Shown one piece after another: positions 55,753 to 63,785 of a stretch of DNA of 64,000 nucleotides. How positions within the stretch are numbered: the stretch's first letter is position 1; every line of letters starts with the position of its first letter. Origin of the DNA: Rhodococcus sp. Leaf278 (lineage in GTDB: Bacteria > Actinomycetota > Actinomycetes > Mycobacteriales > Mycobacteriaceae); assembly GCF_001426085.1 (NCBI RefSeq), contig NZ_LMRR01000006.1, forward strand, positions 62,001 to 126,000. Direction: 5' to 3'. The notes below the pieces were generated by a model. It was not told the DNA's origin, searched no databases, and saw only the letters and a program-made list of their open reading frames with translations. Position numbers and translations under genes: made by a program.

Positions 55753-55758
55753 ACCCTA
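55753..55758 (-). promoter_or_regulatory. -10 box (TAGGGT) of a leaderless cinA promoter
   Basis: TAGGGT on the minus strand, 6 nt before ATG 55746. Confidence 0.45.
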
Positions 55759-55811
55759 CTGTCCCGGCGTTGGAGCAGAGCTGCGGTGGCCACTTGTTCG
55801 TCGCCCGTTCG

Positions 55812-56366
55812 TCAGTGGGTGCATGAGGTGGTGGATACCAACAGTGCACGTGCGGATTCGTCACCGAGTGCTCGCACGGAGTGAGTGTTCAGCGACGGAA
55901 AGTGCAGCGCATCGCCGGTGTGGAGTCGTACGGTGTCGTTTCCGATGGTGACTTCCACCGAGCCGCCGAGGATGTAGAGCCATTCCTCGCCGGCGTGGTG
56001 GGCAACCGGGGCATCCGAGGCCGGAAGGATGGTCAGCAGGACCGCATCGATGCCGGGGTAGTTGCCGGACAGGGGCGTCATCGATCCGTTGGCAGATTCA
56101 TGTGGACGGTGCTCTCCGGCTTTCACCAGATGAAACGCGAGCGTCGGCTCCTCGGCGACGAGTTCACTCAATGTCACCTCGAAGGCGCGCGCAAGTTCGA
56201 TCAACGTGCCCACCGACGACTGCCGGCTCCCTGACTCGATGCGTGAGAGCTGAGTTGTCGAGAGGCCGACTCGATTCCCGAGGGCGGCGAGTGTCCAACC
56301 CCGTTCGCGCCGGTGGCTCGCGATCCTGCGTCCGATCCAGTTGTCGTCACTCGGATGGTCTGGCAT
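55812..56366 (-). CDS. XRE-family regulator with C-terminal cupin domain
   Basis: 184 residues. An N-terminal helix-turn-helix (about 15-68: IGRRIASHRRERGWTLAAL, VGLSTTQLSRIESGSRQ) is joined to a cupin sensor domain (about 105-180: HHAGEEWLYILGGSVEVTIG, FPSLNTHSVRAL). ATG 56366 is leaderless: TACCAT lies 7 nt upstream. It is divergent from a CynX-like MFS gene 123 bp away, a common pairing in which the regulator controls the transporter. Confidence 0.92.
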   Translation of the reverse strand: MPDHPSDDNWIGRRIASHRRERGWTLAALGNRVGLSTTQLSRIESGSRQSSVGTLIELARAFEVTLSELVAEEPTLAFHLVKAGEHRPHESANGSMTPLSGNYPGIDAVLLTILPASDAPVAHHAGEEWLYILGGSVEVTIGNDTVRLHTGDALHFPSLNTHSVRALGDESARALLVSTTSCTH

Positions 56367-56373
56367 GGGGGAA

Positions 56374-56379
56374 ATGGTA
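56374..56379 (-). promoter_or_regulatory. -10 box (TACCAT) of a leaderless promoter for the XRE-cupin regulator
   Basis: TACCAT on the minus strand followed by 7 nt and ATG 56366. Confidence 0.5.
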
Positions 56380-56489
56380 CGCATCGATATTGCCCACAGG
56401 GTCACTTCATGTGCCTGTGTGGTTGATTTGCCGGCGTCCGCCTGCGATGGTCGACAACGGGCAATGGCAATTCGAGGATGGGAGCACCG

Positions 56490-57782
56490 GTGGCCGATAC
56501 CGGCTCGAAACACCCGTCGGGCAGCGTGGAGGGTTCTGGTCGAACTGCTCTTTCCGTGGTGGGGACGACGGCGGCTGTGGCAGCAATCGTTCTGCTGGGC
56601 CTGGATCTGCGGTTGGTGTTCGGGAGTGCGTCGGCAGTGCTTGCCGAAATTCGGCAGTCCTACGCTCTCGGGTCCGGTTCGGCCGCATTACTGACCACCG
56701 GACCGGTCCTGTGCTTGGGCGTATTTGCTGTCGTTGCGACGAGGGCAGTTCGGCGATGGACCGTACCCGTCGTGTTGACCGGATGCCTGATGCTGATACT
56801 CGTCGGGACGGGGCTACGGGGCGCGCCCTCGTGGCCGGCGCTACTGATCGGAACCCTGCTCGCCGGGATGGGCATCGCAGTGGCGAACGTACTCGGTCCG
56901 GTGTTGATCCGACTGCTCTTTCCACACCGAATCGGATTGATGACGGGCTTGTTCACCGCACTGGTCAGTGCCAGCGCAGGAATCGCCTCGGGGGCCACGG
57001 TCCCGCTGGACTCGTCGGTATTCCACAACTGGCGAACGACCCTCATGGCCTGGGCGATACCGTCCGCACTCGCGTTGGTGGCCATGGCATTTCTCGCACT
57101 GCGGTTTCGGCACGTCGAGTGCAGGCCGACTTCCGCGACCCGGTCTTCGGTACCGAGGGGGCAGACCGCTGTTCTACGATCATCTGTCTCCTGGGCTGTG
57201 ACCGGATTCATGGGACTTCAATCGCTGCTTGCGTATTCGATGATTGCGTGGCTCCCCACGATCTACCGAGATCGCGGGCTCAGTGCCGAAAACGCGGGAC
57301 TGCTGCTGACAGCACTGTCGGTGTCGAGCGTCGCCACGGCGCTGACCGTCCCCGTACTCGCCGCCCGCATCCGTCGGCAGAGTGTGCTCGCAACAGCGGT
57401 CGTGGCGTTGTCTGTCGCCGGTTTGATCGGCGTCCTGACAGGCAGCGTGGAGCTTGCTCCAGTGTGGGCCATTCTGCTCGGACTCGGTCAGGGAGGCCAA
57501 CTTTCGCTCGCTCTGACGCTGATCAACCTGAGAGCTCCGAACACTGCGACGGCAACAAGCCTGTCGTCCATGGCGCAGTCGATCGGCTACCTGGTTGCCG
57601 CCGCGGGACCCGTCGCGACGGGTGCGATCCACAGCTCGACCGGCTCGTGGACCGCGCCCCTTCTCGCACTGTTGGCGGTAATGATTCCGCTGACGGTGTG
57701 CGGATGGAGGGCCGGGCGGGATTCGTCGGTGACATCGGTCGATCGGGTGATCGAGTCGAAGAGCGGTGTGGGTGGCATATGA
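56490..57782 (+). CDS. MFS transporter, CynX/NimT-like
   Basis: 430 residues, about 12 helices. The first helix is AAVAAIVLLGLDLRLVFGSA, and the WLPTIYRDRGLSAENAGLLL segment is the family hallmark of cyanate/nitroimidazole transporter relatives. I prefer GTG 56490 (GGGAG 5 nt upstream); ATG 56478 is an alternative. It is divergent from the XRE-cupin regulator. Its 3' end is 10 bp from the convergent GGDEF gene. Substrate unknown. Confidence 0.9.
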   Translation: MADTGSKHPSGSVEGSGRTALSVVGTTAAVAAIVLLGLDLRLVFGSASAVLAEIRQSYALGSGSAALLTTGPVLCLGVFAVVATRAVRRWTVPVVLTGCLMLILVGTGLRGAPSWPALLIGTLLAGMGIAVANVLGPVLIRLLFPHRIGLMTGLFTALVSASAGIASGATVPLDSSVFHNWRTTLMAWAIPSALALVAMAFLALRFRHVECRPTSATRSSVPRGQTAVLRSSVSWAVTGFMGLQSLLAYSMIAWLPTIYRDRGLSAENAGLLLTALSVSSVATALTVPVLAARIRRQSVLATAVVALSVAGLIGVLTGSVELAPVWAILLGLGQGGQLSLALTLINLRAPNTATATSLSSMAQSIGYLVAAAGPVATGAIHSSTGSWTAPLLALLAVMIPLTVCGWRAGRDSSVTSVDRVIESKSGVGGI

Positions 57783-57792
57783 GTGCCGTCGG

Positions 57793-58908
57793 TCAGAGGA
57801 CGCCCTCGATCGGCGGACGCGCTAGCGCGACGCGATTGCGGCCGTTGCGCTTCGCGCGATAGAGAGCTTCGTCGGCGGCGGCGAGTGTTCGGTCGAACTC
57901 GGCTTGGGTGGAGTGTGGATTCACCTGGGGCAGCGCGGCCCCGATGCTGACGGTGATCGGGATATCGTCTGCGACGTCGTGCACTGCCCGTCGAAGACGC
58001 TCGGCGAATTCTCCGAGTGTGGGCGTCGGATCCGGAACGAGGACGACGAATTCGTCGCCGCCCAGTCGTGAGACCGTCGCGTGTCGGCCGGCGCTCATTG
58101 TCAACCGCATTGCAGTCAGCCTCAACGCGACATCGCCCGCGGAGTGACCGTGGTAGTCGTTGACGGCTTTGAAGTGGTCGATATCGACCAGCAGCAGTGC
58201 CGGGTGGACGGAGCCCTCGCGGGCACCGACTGCTCTGGCTTCGAGTCCCCGCCGGTTCAGCACTCCGGTCAACGGGTCGGTGATCGCATCGGACAGGTGA
58301 ACCCGAGAAGAGTGCAAAACCGCTCGCGAGAATGCGGCCAGTAACGTGACAGCGCCGTTGATCACCATGATGGCCACTGCCATTCGCAGAACGATCGACA
58401 CGGAGTCGGTAGGATTCTTCGACAGCGCCAGAGTCCCGAGTACCAGCACATACACCGTGCTCCACACGACATGGAGCCAAATCACCCTCGGTCGGGCGAA
58501 ATGCGCGGCGTACGCACCGACCAGCGCAAGTAACATCGAGCCCTGAATTGCGGCCAGCGGATCGGCGTATGTTGCCGTCACAACGGTGACACCGATCTCG
58601 CAATACACGACGAACCAATTGTTGACCGGTGAACGCCGGGACCACCAATCCATCCCGAAATCGGCCCCACTCATCACCCATGCGACGGGAATGGTGCTGA
58701 CGCACACGGCATAGGTCAGAACGGTTCCGAAACCCTCGGTGGGGCCGTCTCGTGTGAACGTGGTGGCGACGCCGACGAAACCGAACAGCAATGTTTGAAC
58801 GACGACGCCCAATCGCAGCAGCGAGTTGGGTGTTCCGTCGTGCGGGCGAGGGCCCTCCGGTCTGTCGGCAGGCCTTGTTCTTGCTGGCGATTCGCGGTGT
58901 CTACCCAA
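57793..58908 (-). CDS. Membrane-bound diguanylate cyclase (GGDEF domain)
   Basis: 371 residues. About six hydrophobic helices (30-200) form the sensor, then a GGDEF domain (about 205-365): DPLTGVLNRRGLEARA, LLLVDIDHFKAVNDYHGHSA and an intact RLGGDEFVVLVP. It should make cyclic di-GMP. No EAL domain is attached. The start is TTG 58908, overlapping the stop of the upstream gene by 8 bp; no other start precedes the first helix. Confidence 0.9.
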   Translation of the reverse strand: MGRHRESPARTRPADRPEGPRPHDGTPNSLLRLGVVVQTLLFGFVGVATTFTRDGPTEGFGTVLTYAVCVSTIPVAWVMSGADFGMDWWSRRSPVNNWFVVYCEIGVTVVTATYADPLAAIQGSMLLALVGAYAAHFARPRVIWLHVVWSTVYVLVLGTLALSKNPTDSVSIVLRMAVAIMVINGAVTLLAAFSRAVLHSSRVHLSDAITDPLTGVLNRRGLEARAVGAREGSVHPALLLVDIDHFKAVNDYHGHSAGDVALRLTAMRLTMSAGRHATVSRLGGDEFVVLVPDPTPTLGEFAERLRRAVHDVADDIPITVSIGAALPQVNPHSTQAEFDRTLAAADEALYRAKRNGRNRVALARPPIEGVL

Positions 58909-59446
58909 AGGAACCGTCTCGCGTCATCTGTCTTCGCCAATTCAGGCTGGCTCGGATGGCATCGCGCACGCTCGCGTCCGAATCTGTATTCGTCCGTTCG
59001 GAATCCGGGAGCGCAGGAATGGTTTTCGGTGGAGTCAGGTGAACGGGTTGGATCGGCAGTCCGGTCCCGGGTGATCGTTCATCGATCCCCAACCGAAAGG
59101 CCATCGCAGGGGACATGCGGGTAGTCGGTATGCGCTCAGCGTTCAACGGAGCTGCGGAACAGTCCATGGTGAGCAGCAGTCGATCGTGACGCATGAAGGT
59201 CTGCTTGTCGGCGAGCGCGACGTACAAACCGTCGTTTGCCTCCGCGCGCGTCGCGAGTCGTCCGACGACCCGCCGTATGCGCTGCTGACACTGCGTCAGA
59301 TCCGAGGACACGACCAACGCGGCACCGGACACAGAAGATCGAGCGCTGCGCGCCGTGTCGATCAAGGACGCCCACGTGGTGTCGTCACCCTCACCGAAAT
59401 ATGTTCGCAGCAGCCAGAGTTCGGAGCTGCTCGCGCCGTGTGGCAT
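58901..59446 (-). CDS. Conserved hypothetical protein, possibly DUF6924-like
   Basis: 181 residues, no signal peptide or helix. The segment ELWLLRTYFGEGDDTTWASL at the N-terminus and DGLYVALADKQTFMRHDRLL further on recall actinobacterial DUF6924 proteins, but the match is from memory and uncertain. ATG 59446 is chosen; the frame is open to 59524, with a less likely start. It is translationally linked to the GGDEF gene by an 8-bp overlap. Confidence 0.7.
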   Translation of the reverse strand: MPHGASSSELWLLRTYFGEGDDTTWASLIDTARSARSSVSGAALVVSSDLTQCQQRIRRVVGRLATRAEANDGLYVALADKQTFMRHDRLLLTMDCSAAPLNAERIPTTRMSPAMAFRLGIDERSPGTGLPIQPVHLTPPKTIPALPDSERTNTDSDASVRDAIRASLNWRRQMTRDGSFG

Positions 59447-59486
59447 GGCCGTCCAATCCGAGAACTGTGGGGTACCGCTCGTGCGG

Positions 59487-60437
59487 TCAGGTGGAGGGTG
59501 CAGCGCGGGGGTGCAGAGGCACACTCTCGGCGAGAAATGCCAGTTGATCTCGGATCACCGAGGAGAACAGCGGCTCGGTGTAAGGATCGAAGTGACCCCC
59601 CACGTACGTACGGACGGTGGCTCTGCGAACTTTCGCCGCAGCGCGCTGCGCGACCGCCGCCGGAGTGACCGAATCGTTCGACGCGATCTGCACGAGCGTG
59701 GGGCACTCGATCTCGGACATCGTCCGGCCGGGGGAGTACCGCCAGATCTTCAGAAGAATGCGTGCTGCAACGGTTTCGGGGTAATCGCCGTCGGTCAGAC
59801 CGGACTCGCCGACCAATCGGTCACGCCCTGAAATTGCGTCGGGTGAGACCATCACCGCGCGTGTGCCGGGTAGTCCGACGCTGTCCACGTAGTAAGGCGA
59901 TCGCCCCAGGACTGCACGAACGCTGTCCGTGATGGCGGCCGGTGCCAGTCGCAATGCCTGTCCGAACCCGGTGGCGCGAACGGCGGCGATGCCGTCGATG
60001 TGTGGTACCTGGGCGATGACCGCTGCGAACCGAACACCGTTGCCCGCCAACGTGAGTACGTGGCCGCCTGCGAACGATGTACCCCAGCCGACGATCCTGT
60101 TCTCGTCGACACCGTCGAGAGAGCGGGCGAACTCGACTGCGTTCCGCCAATCGGAGAGCTGTTCTTGCACATCCAACAGCTGGCGAGGTTCGCCCTCGCT
60201 GTCCCCGAAAAAGCGGTAGTCGAAGACGCACACCACATAACCGGCCGCGACGAAGCGCTCCGCATAGGCGTACAGGCGCATGGCTCGGGGGCTGCCGAAT
60301 CCGTGTGCCATCACGATTGCCGGCAGAGTCGTGACAACGGGAGTCCGGGGACGAAAAACCGTGACCGCGCAACGAATTCCGTGCGAAGCGAACGATGTCT
60401 CGGTCCGGGTGAAGTCGGTGTGGTCGTCAGTGATCAT
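59487..60437 (-). CDS. Alpha/beta hydrolase, dienelactone-hydrolase-like
   Basis: 316 residues. The oxyanion strand AIVMAHGFGSPRAMRL, the nucleophile in RIVGWGTSFAGGHVL and the catalytic His in YVGGHFDPYTEPLF are present. The family includes YcjY-like peptidase/esterase-fold proteins. AGAGGAA lies 7 nt before ATG 60437. It follows the SDR gene by 43 bp on the same strand, so the two probably form an operon controlled by the TetR protein divergent from the SDR. Confidence 0.88.
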   Translation of the reverse strand: MITDDHTDFTRTETSFASHGIRCAVTVFRPRTPVVTTLPAIVMAHGFGSPRAMRLYAYAERFVAAGYVVCVFDYRFFGDSEGEPRQLLDVQEQLSDWRNAVEFARSLDGVDENRIVGWGTSFAGGHVLTLAGNGVRFAAVIAQVPHIDGIAAVRATGFGQALRLAPAAITDSVRAVLGRSPYYVDSVGLPGTRAVMVSPDAISGRDRLVGESGLTDGDYPETVAARILLKIWRYSPGRTMSEIECPTLVQIASNDSVTPAAVAQRAAAKVRRATVRTYVGGHFDPYTEPLFSSVIRDQLAFLAESVPLHPRAAPST

Positions 60438-60480
60438 GCGCTTGTTCCTCTGGTCAGCAGCAAGACGTGCAGGTTCGACA

Positions 60481-61278
60481 TCAGTGTTTGAACGGATTGA
60501 AAGTCCTGCCGAGGTAGTACCCGATGCGCGTCGGGATCGGTTTGGACGCAACAGCGGTAATTTTGTTCACCATGCCTGGAACGCACACCGGGGTGCCGTT
60601 TTCGACTGCTCGCCATCCCTCCCTGACGACATCCTCCGGGTTCTGCCACAGCAGTGAGGGGAGCTTGGAGGTCGCGGCATCCCTGGTTCCCATGACGTCG
60701 TGGAACTCGCTGTGGGTGAATCCCGGGCACAACGCAGTGACGTGCACACCGTGCGGACGCAATTCCATGTCGAGTGCTTGCGAGACGTTGAGTACATAAG
60801 ACTTGATGCCGGTGTAGAGCAGGCTCGCCGCGGGTGGAAGCAGCGCCGCCAGCGACGACAGATTGATGATCCGTCCGTAGCCGCGTTGCTTCATACCGGG
60901 AACGGTGAGGTGGGCTAGTTCTGTCACTGCCGTCACCATTACCTGTATCTCCGCGGCGAGTGTCTCGAACGGTACGTCTGCAAACGCCGAATTTCCGGAC
61001 ATCCCGGCGTTGTTGACCAGGATATCGATGTCGACTCCCAGTGCATGGGTGCGTTCGATGATGGAACGTGGGGCGCGCGGATCGGCCAGGTCTGCGGCCA
61101 CCACGTCGCAGTGCACGCCGTAGCGAGTGGTGAGTTCGGCGGCCAGCGCGGTCAGCCGATCCTCGCGGCGCGCCACGAGGACGAGGTTGTGCCCCTCGGC
61201 GGCGAGATGACGGGCGAATGCGGCACCGATGCCTGCCGACGCGCCGGTGATCAGTGCTGTACGTCCGGTACTCGACAT
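60481..61278 (-). CDS. Short-chain dehydrogenase/reductase
   Basis: 265-residue classical SDR. It has the cofactor motif LITGASAGIGAAFARHLAAE, the NNAG motif (ILVNNAGMSGN), catalytic Ser in IINLSSLAALLPP and the Y-x3-K pair in LLYTGIKSYVLN. The start is ATG 61278 with GAAGGAG 8 nt upstream; the longer frame into the promoter is discarded. The promoter region holds two palindromes bound presumably by the divergent TetR regulator. Confidence 0.94.
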   Translation of the reverse strand: MSSTGRTALITGASAGIGAAFARHLAAEGHNLVLVARREDRLTALAAELTTRYGVHCDVVAADLADPRAPRSIIERTHALGVDIDILVNNAGMSGNSAFADVPFETLAAEIQVMVTAVTELAHLTVPGMKQRGYGRIINLSSLAALLPPAASLLYTGIKSYVLNVSQALDMELRPHGVHVTALCPGFTHSEFHDVMGTRDAATSKLPSLLWQNPEDVVREGWRAVENGTPVCVPGMVNKITAVASKPIPTRIGYYLGRTFNPFKH

Positions 61279-61293
61279 CTGCCAGGCTCCTTC

Positions 61294-61312
61294 TCTTGAA
61301 CGGTCGTCAAGA
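61294..61312. promoter_or_regulatory. TetR operator 1 in the SDR/TetR divergent promoter
   Basis: TCTTGA-N7-TCAAGA (TCTTGAACGGTCGTCAAGA). It lies between the SDR ribosome site and operator 2, at the 5' end of the SDR transcript. Confidence 0.7.
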
Positions 61313-61324
61313 ACGGTAGCAGTG

Positions 61325-61343
61325 TCTTGATGGTCGTTCAAGA
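61325..61343. promoter_or_regulatory. TetR operator 2 in the SDR/TetR divergent promoter
   Basis: TCTTGATGGTCGTTCAAGA, the same TCTTGA-N7-TCAAGA arms as operator 1 and 31 bp from it (about three helical turns). It directly abuts the tetR -10 box, so binding would block tetR transcription. Confidence 0.7.
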
Positions 61344-61349
61344 TAAACT
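61344..61349 (+). promoter_or_regulatory. -10 box (TAAACT) of the leaderless tetR promoter
   Basis: TAAACT, then 7 nt, then ATG 61357. Confidence 0.55.
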
Positions 61350-61356
61350 CTCGAGC

Positions 61357-61923
61357 ATGCCCAGAAATCGTGGACTACATGACCGGGAGAGCAAGCGAGA
61401 CGACATCGTCGCTGCCGCCCGCGCCATGTTCGTGTCCGACGGCTTCGATCGCGCATCGATCAGTCGACTGGCGAAAGCTGCCGGTATCACTCCGAACACG
61501 GTGTACTGGTATTTCGACGACAAAGACGAGATTCTGGTCGCAGTTCTCGAAGCCATCGCCGCCGACGATGCGGCGGATTACCTGAACGTCGCGGATCACT
61601 CACTCGCGGATCGTCTGGTCTGGCTGGTGGAGCGGCTGCAGAAAGCAGGACCGCTGGTCTCGACGGTGCACGACCGTGTCGCCAAGTCGACAGCAATCGA
61701 GAACTGGCACAACGGTTTCCATTTTTTTGCCGAGTCGTTGTTCGCCGCCGATATCCAGAAATCGGGCCTGTCCGGTGCCGAGGCCGATGCCATGCTGCGC
61801 ATCGGAACGTTCGTCGTGGAGGGGTTGTTGACCCACGCTCCATCACCCGAGGTCGTGCGATCAGTGATCGATCGATTGGTTGCGGCAATACCTCCGATGC
61901 CGTCCGTCGACACCGCTGAATAG
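61357..61923 (+). CDS. TetR-family transcriptional regulator
   Basis: 188 residues. The helix-turn-helix is AARAMFVSDGFDRASI then RLAKAAGITPNTVYWYFDDK. The effector domain has no recognisable ligand motif. The start ATG 61357 is supported by a leaderless -10 box; an in-frame ATG at 61327 would place the start inside the operator. It is divergent from the SDR-hydrolase operon and probably represses both itself and that operon through the paired sites. Confidence 0.92.
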   Translation: MPRNRGLHDRESKRDDIVAAARAMFVSDGFDRASISRLAKAAGITPNTVYWYFDDKDEILVAVLEAIAADDAADYLNVADHSLADRLVWLVERLQKAGPLVSTVHDRVAKSTAIENWHNGFHFFAESLFAADIQKSGLSGAEADAMLRIGTFVVEGLLTHAPSPEVVRSVIDRLVAAIPPMPSVDTAE

Positions 61924-61981
61924 CCTGTTTCGTCACCGATGGCAGTCCTGCAGTGCCATCGGTGACGAAGTTCGTACTCGG

Positions 61982-63724
61982 TCAGGCCGTGAGCAAGGAT
62001 TTGACCGCGAGCAAGTCGACCTGACGAATGACCGGCGGCTCCGCGAGAAGCTCCTGTTGCCGTTCACGAAGCGATTTCACGATGGTTCCGTGGATGTGAT
62101 CCTGGCGTCCGTCTTCGTCGGGGAAGGTGTCGTAGATCGCAAATCGATTGTCGCCCAGCTTGATCGCGTACCACGTTGTCGTTCCGGGCTCGTCGACCGC
62201 GTGGGCGTGCATTTCGGTCAGCCAGGTTTCGAGAGCATCGACGGTATCGGGCTTAGCCGTGAGGGTGACCAGGAGGCCGACGTTGCGAGGTGCCACGCGA
62301 ATCGTCGTGGGTGGGGCCTGCTTGGGGGCAGTCTTCGTCGCCGGGCGGAAAGACGCACCGGGGTGGTCGTCCCGAAGCCGCGGTTGCCCGAGCACCAGTT
62401 CACGGAGGGAGGTGGCCTCGGTTCGGTTGGTGTCGGGAATCAATCCACGACGGCGGAGCTCGGGGGTGATCAATTCACCGAAGTCTCGGAACGTCTCGAA
62501 GTTGGTGACGCGAGCGATGTTGAAGCCGTCCACATCTGCCACCTCCATCCACTCCTCGAAGTGGTCGACGATCGTCTTCGGCGATCCGACGATGCTCGCG
62601 CTCATGCCGCCGACGCACAGCCATTCCGCCAATTTCCGCGGAGTCCATACCAATTCGCTGTCGACCCGAGTGAGCATGTCGCTGAACGCGCGGATGCCGT
62701 CGCCCCGGAACTGATCCAACGGCTTGTCGGGGTCGGCTCCCGAGAGATCCACACCGGTCCAGCCGCCCCACAGTGCCAGCGCGGCGTCGACCTGAGCGTG
62801 CTTCTGAACCTGCAGCAGCTTTTCGTGAGCGAGTTCGTCGGTCTCGGCAACGATGGGCGTGAGCATCATGATGATCTTCAGGCTTCGCGGATCACGCCCC
62901 TGTTCGGCTGCGAGCATCCGGTACTGATCGACGATGGGCCGCACATCGTGCGGGTTGACTCCCACCAGGAACACCGCTTCTGCGTGCTTCGCGGCGAACT
63001 TGCGGCCTCGAGCCGACGCTCCTGCTTGGAACAGAAACGGTGTGCGCTGCGGCGACGGCTCACCGAGGTGAGCGCCCGGGACCGTGAAGTACTTGCCGGC
63101 GTGGTTGATGTCGTGCACTTTCGACGGCTCGGTGTAGACGCCACGCTCGCGGTCGCGTACCACGGCGTCCTCGTCCCACGAGCCCTCCCACAGCTTGTAG
63201 CAGACCTCCATGAACTCGTCTGCGATCTCGTAGCGCTCGTCGTGCGAAATCTGCTGTGTGAGGCCGAGATTGACCGCCGCGCTCTGCTGGTAGGACGTGA
63301 CAACGTTCCACGCCACGCGCCCCTTGGTGAGGTGATCGAGGGTCGTCATCGTCTTGGCGAACTTGTAGGGCAATTCGTAGGTGGACGAGACCGTCGCCCC
63401 GTAGCTCAGCGTTTTCGTGGCTGCGGCCATGGCGGAGATCGTCAACAGTGGATCGGCGACCGGAGCTTGTGCGGCAGTGCGCAACGCAGCATCGCGGTTG
63501 CCGCCGTACACGTCGTAGAAGCCCAGTACGTCGGCAAGGAAAAGAATGTCGAATCCAGCGGCTTCCAGGGTCTGCGCCAGTTCCACCCAGTACTCGATAT
63601 CGGTGTATCGGTGGGTCTGATCATCGGCGTCGGTCCACATACCTGGGTTTTGGTGTACCACGCACGCCATGTCGAAAGCGCTCAGAACGAGCTGCTTGCG
63701 TGCGGTGTCCGGCCCTGCGTTCAT
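61982..63724 (-). CDS. Flavin-dependent monooxygenase (NtaA/SnaA/DszA family) fused to a C-terminal ABM domain
   Basis: 580 residues in two parts. Residues 1-455 are a bacterial-luciferase-like FMNH2-dependent monooxygenase of the NtaA/SnaA/DszA branch: GFDILFLADVLGFYDVYGG, KGRVAWNVVTSYQQSAAVNL and GFNIARVTNFETFRDFG. Residues about 475-580 are an antibiotic-biosynthesis-monooxygenase-type (YgiN-like) ferredoxin-fold domain: NVGLLVTLTAKPDTVDAL, TTTWYAIKLGDNRFAIYDTF. A Lys/Pro-rich linker joins them. It needs a separate flavin reductase, none of which adjoins here. The gene upstream encodes another ABM protein. Confidence 0.92.
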   Translation of the reverse strand: MNAGPDTARKQLVLSAFDMACVVHQNPGMWTDADDQTHRYTDIEYWVELAQTLEAAGFDILFLADVLGFYDVYGGNRDAALRTAAQAPVADPLLTISAMAAATKTLSYGATVSSTYELPYKFAKTMTTLDHLTKGRVAWNVVTSYQQSAAVNLGLTQQISHDERYEIADEFMEVCYKLWEGSWDEDAVVRDRERGVYTEPSKVHDINHAGKYFTVPGAHLGEPSPQRTPFLFQAGASARGRKFAAKHAEAVFLVGVNPHDVRPIVDQYRMLAAEQGRDPRSLKIIMMLTPIVAETDELAHEKLLQVQKHAQVDAALALWGGWTGVDLSGADPDKPLDQFRGDGIRAFSDMLTRVDSELVWTPRKLAEWLCVGGMSASIVGSPKTIVDHFEEWMEVADVDGFNIARVTNFETFRDFGELITPELRRRGLIPDTNRTEATSLRELVLGQPRLRDDHPGASFRPATKTAPKQAPPTTIRVAPRNVGLLVTLTAKPDTVDALETWLTEMHAHAVDEPGTTTWYAIKLGDNRFAIYDTFPDEDGRQDHIHGTIVKSLRERQQELLAEPPVIRQVDLLAVKSLLTA

Positions 63725-63785
63725 GTCTGGCTCTTTCGATCGGTGTGTCGGGTACGAGGTCGAGCTGCGGGATTCGCAGGCAGCT

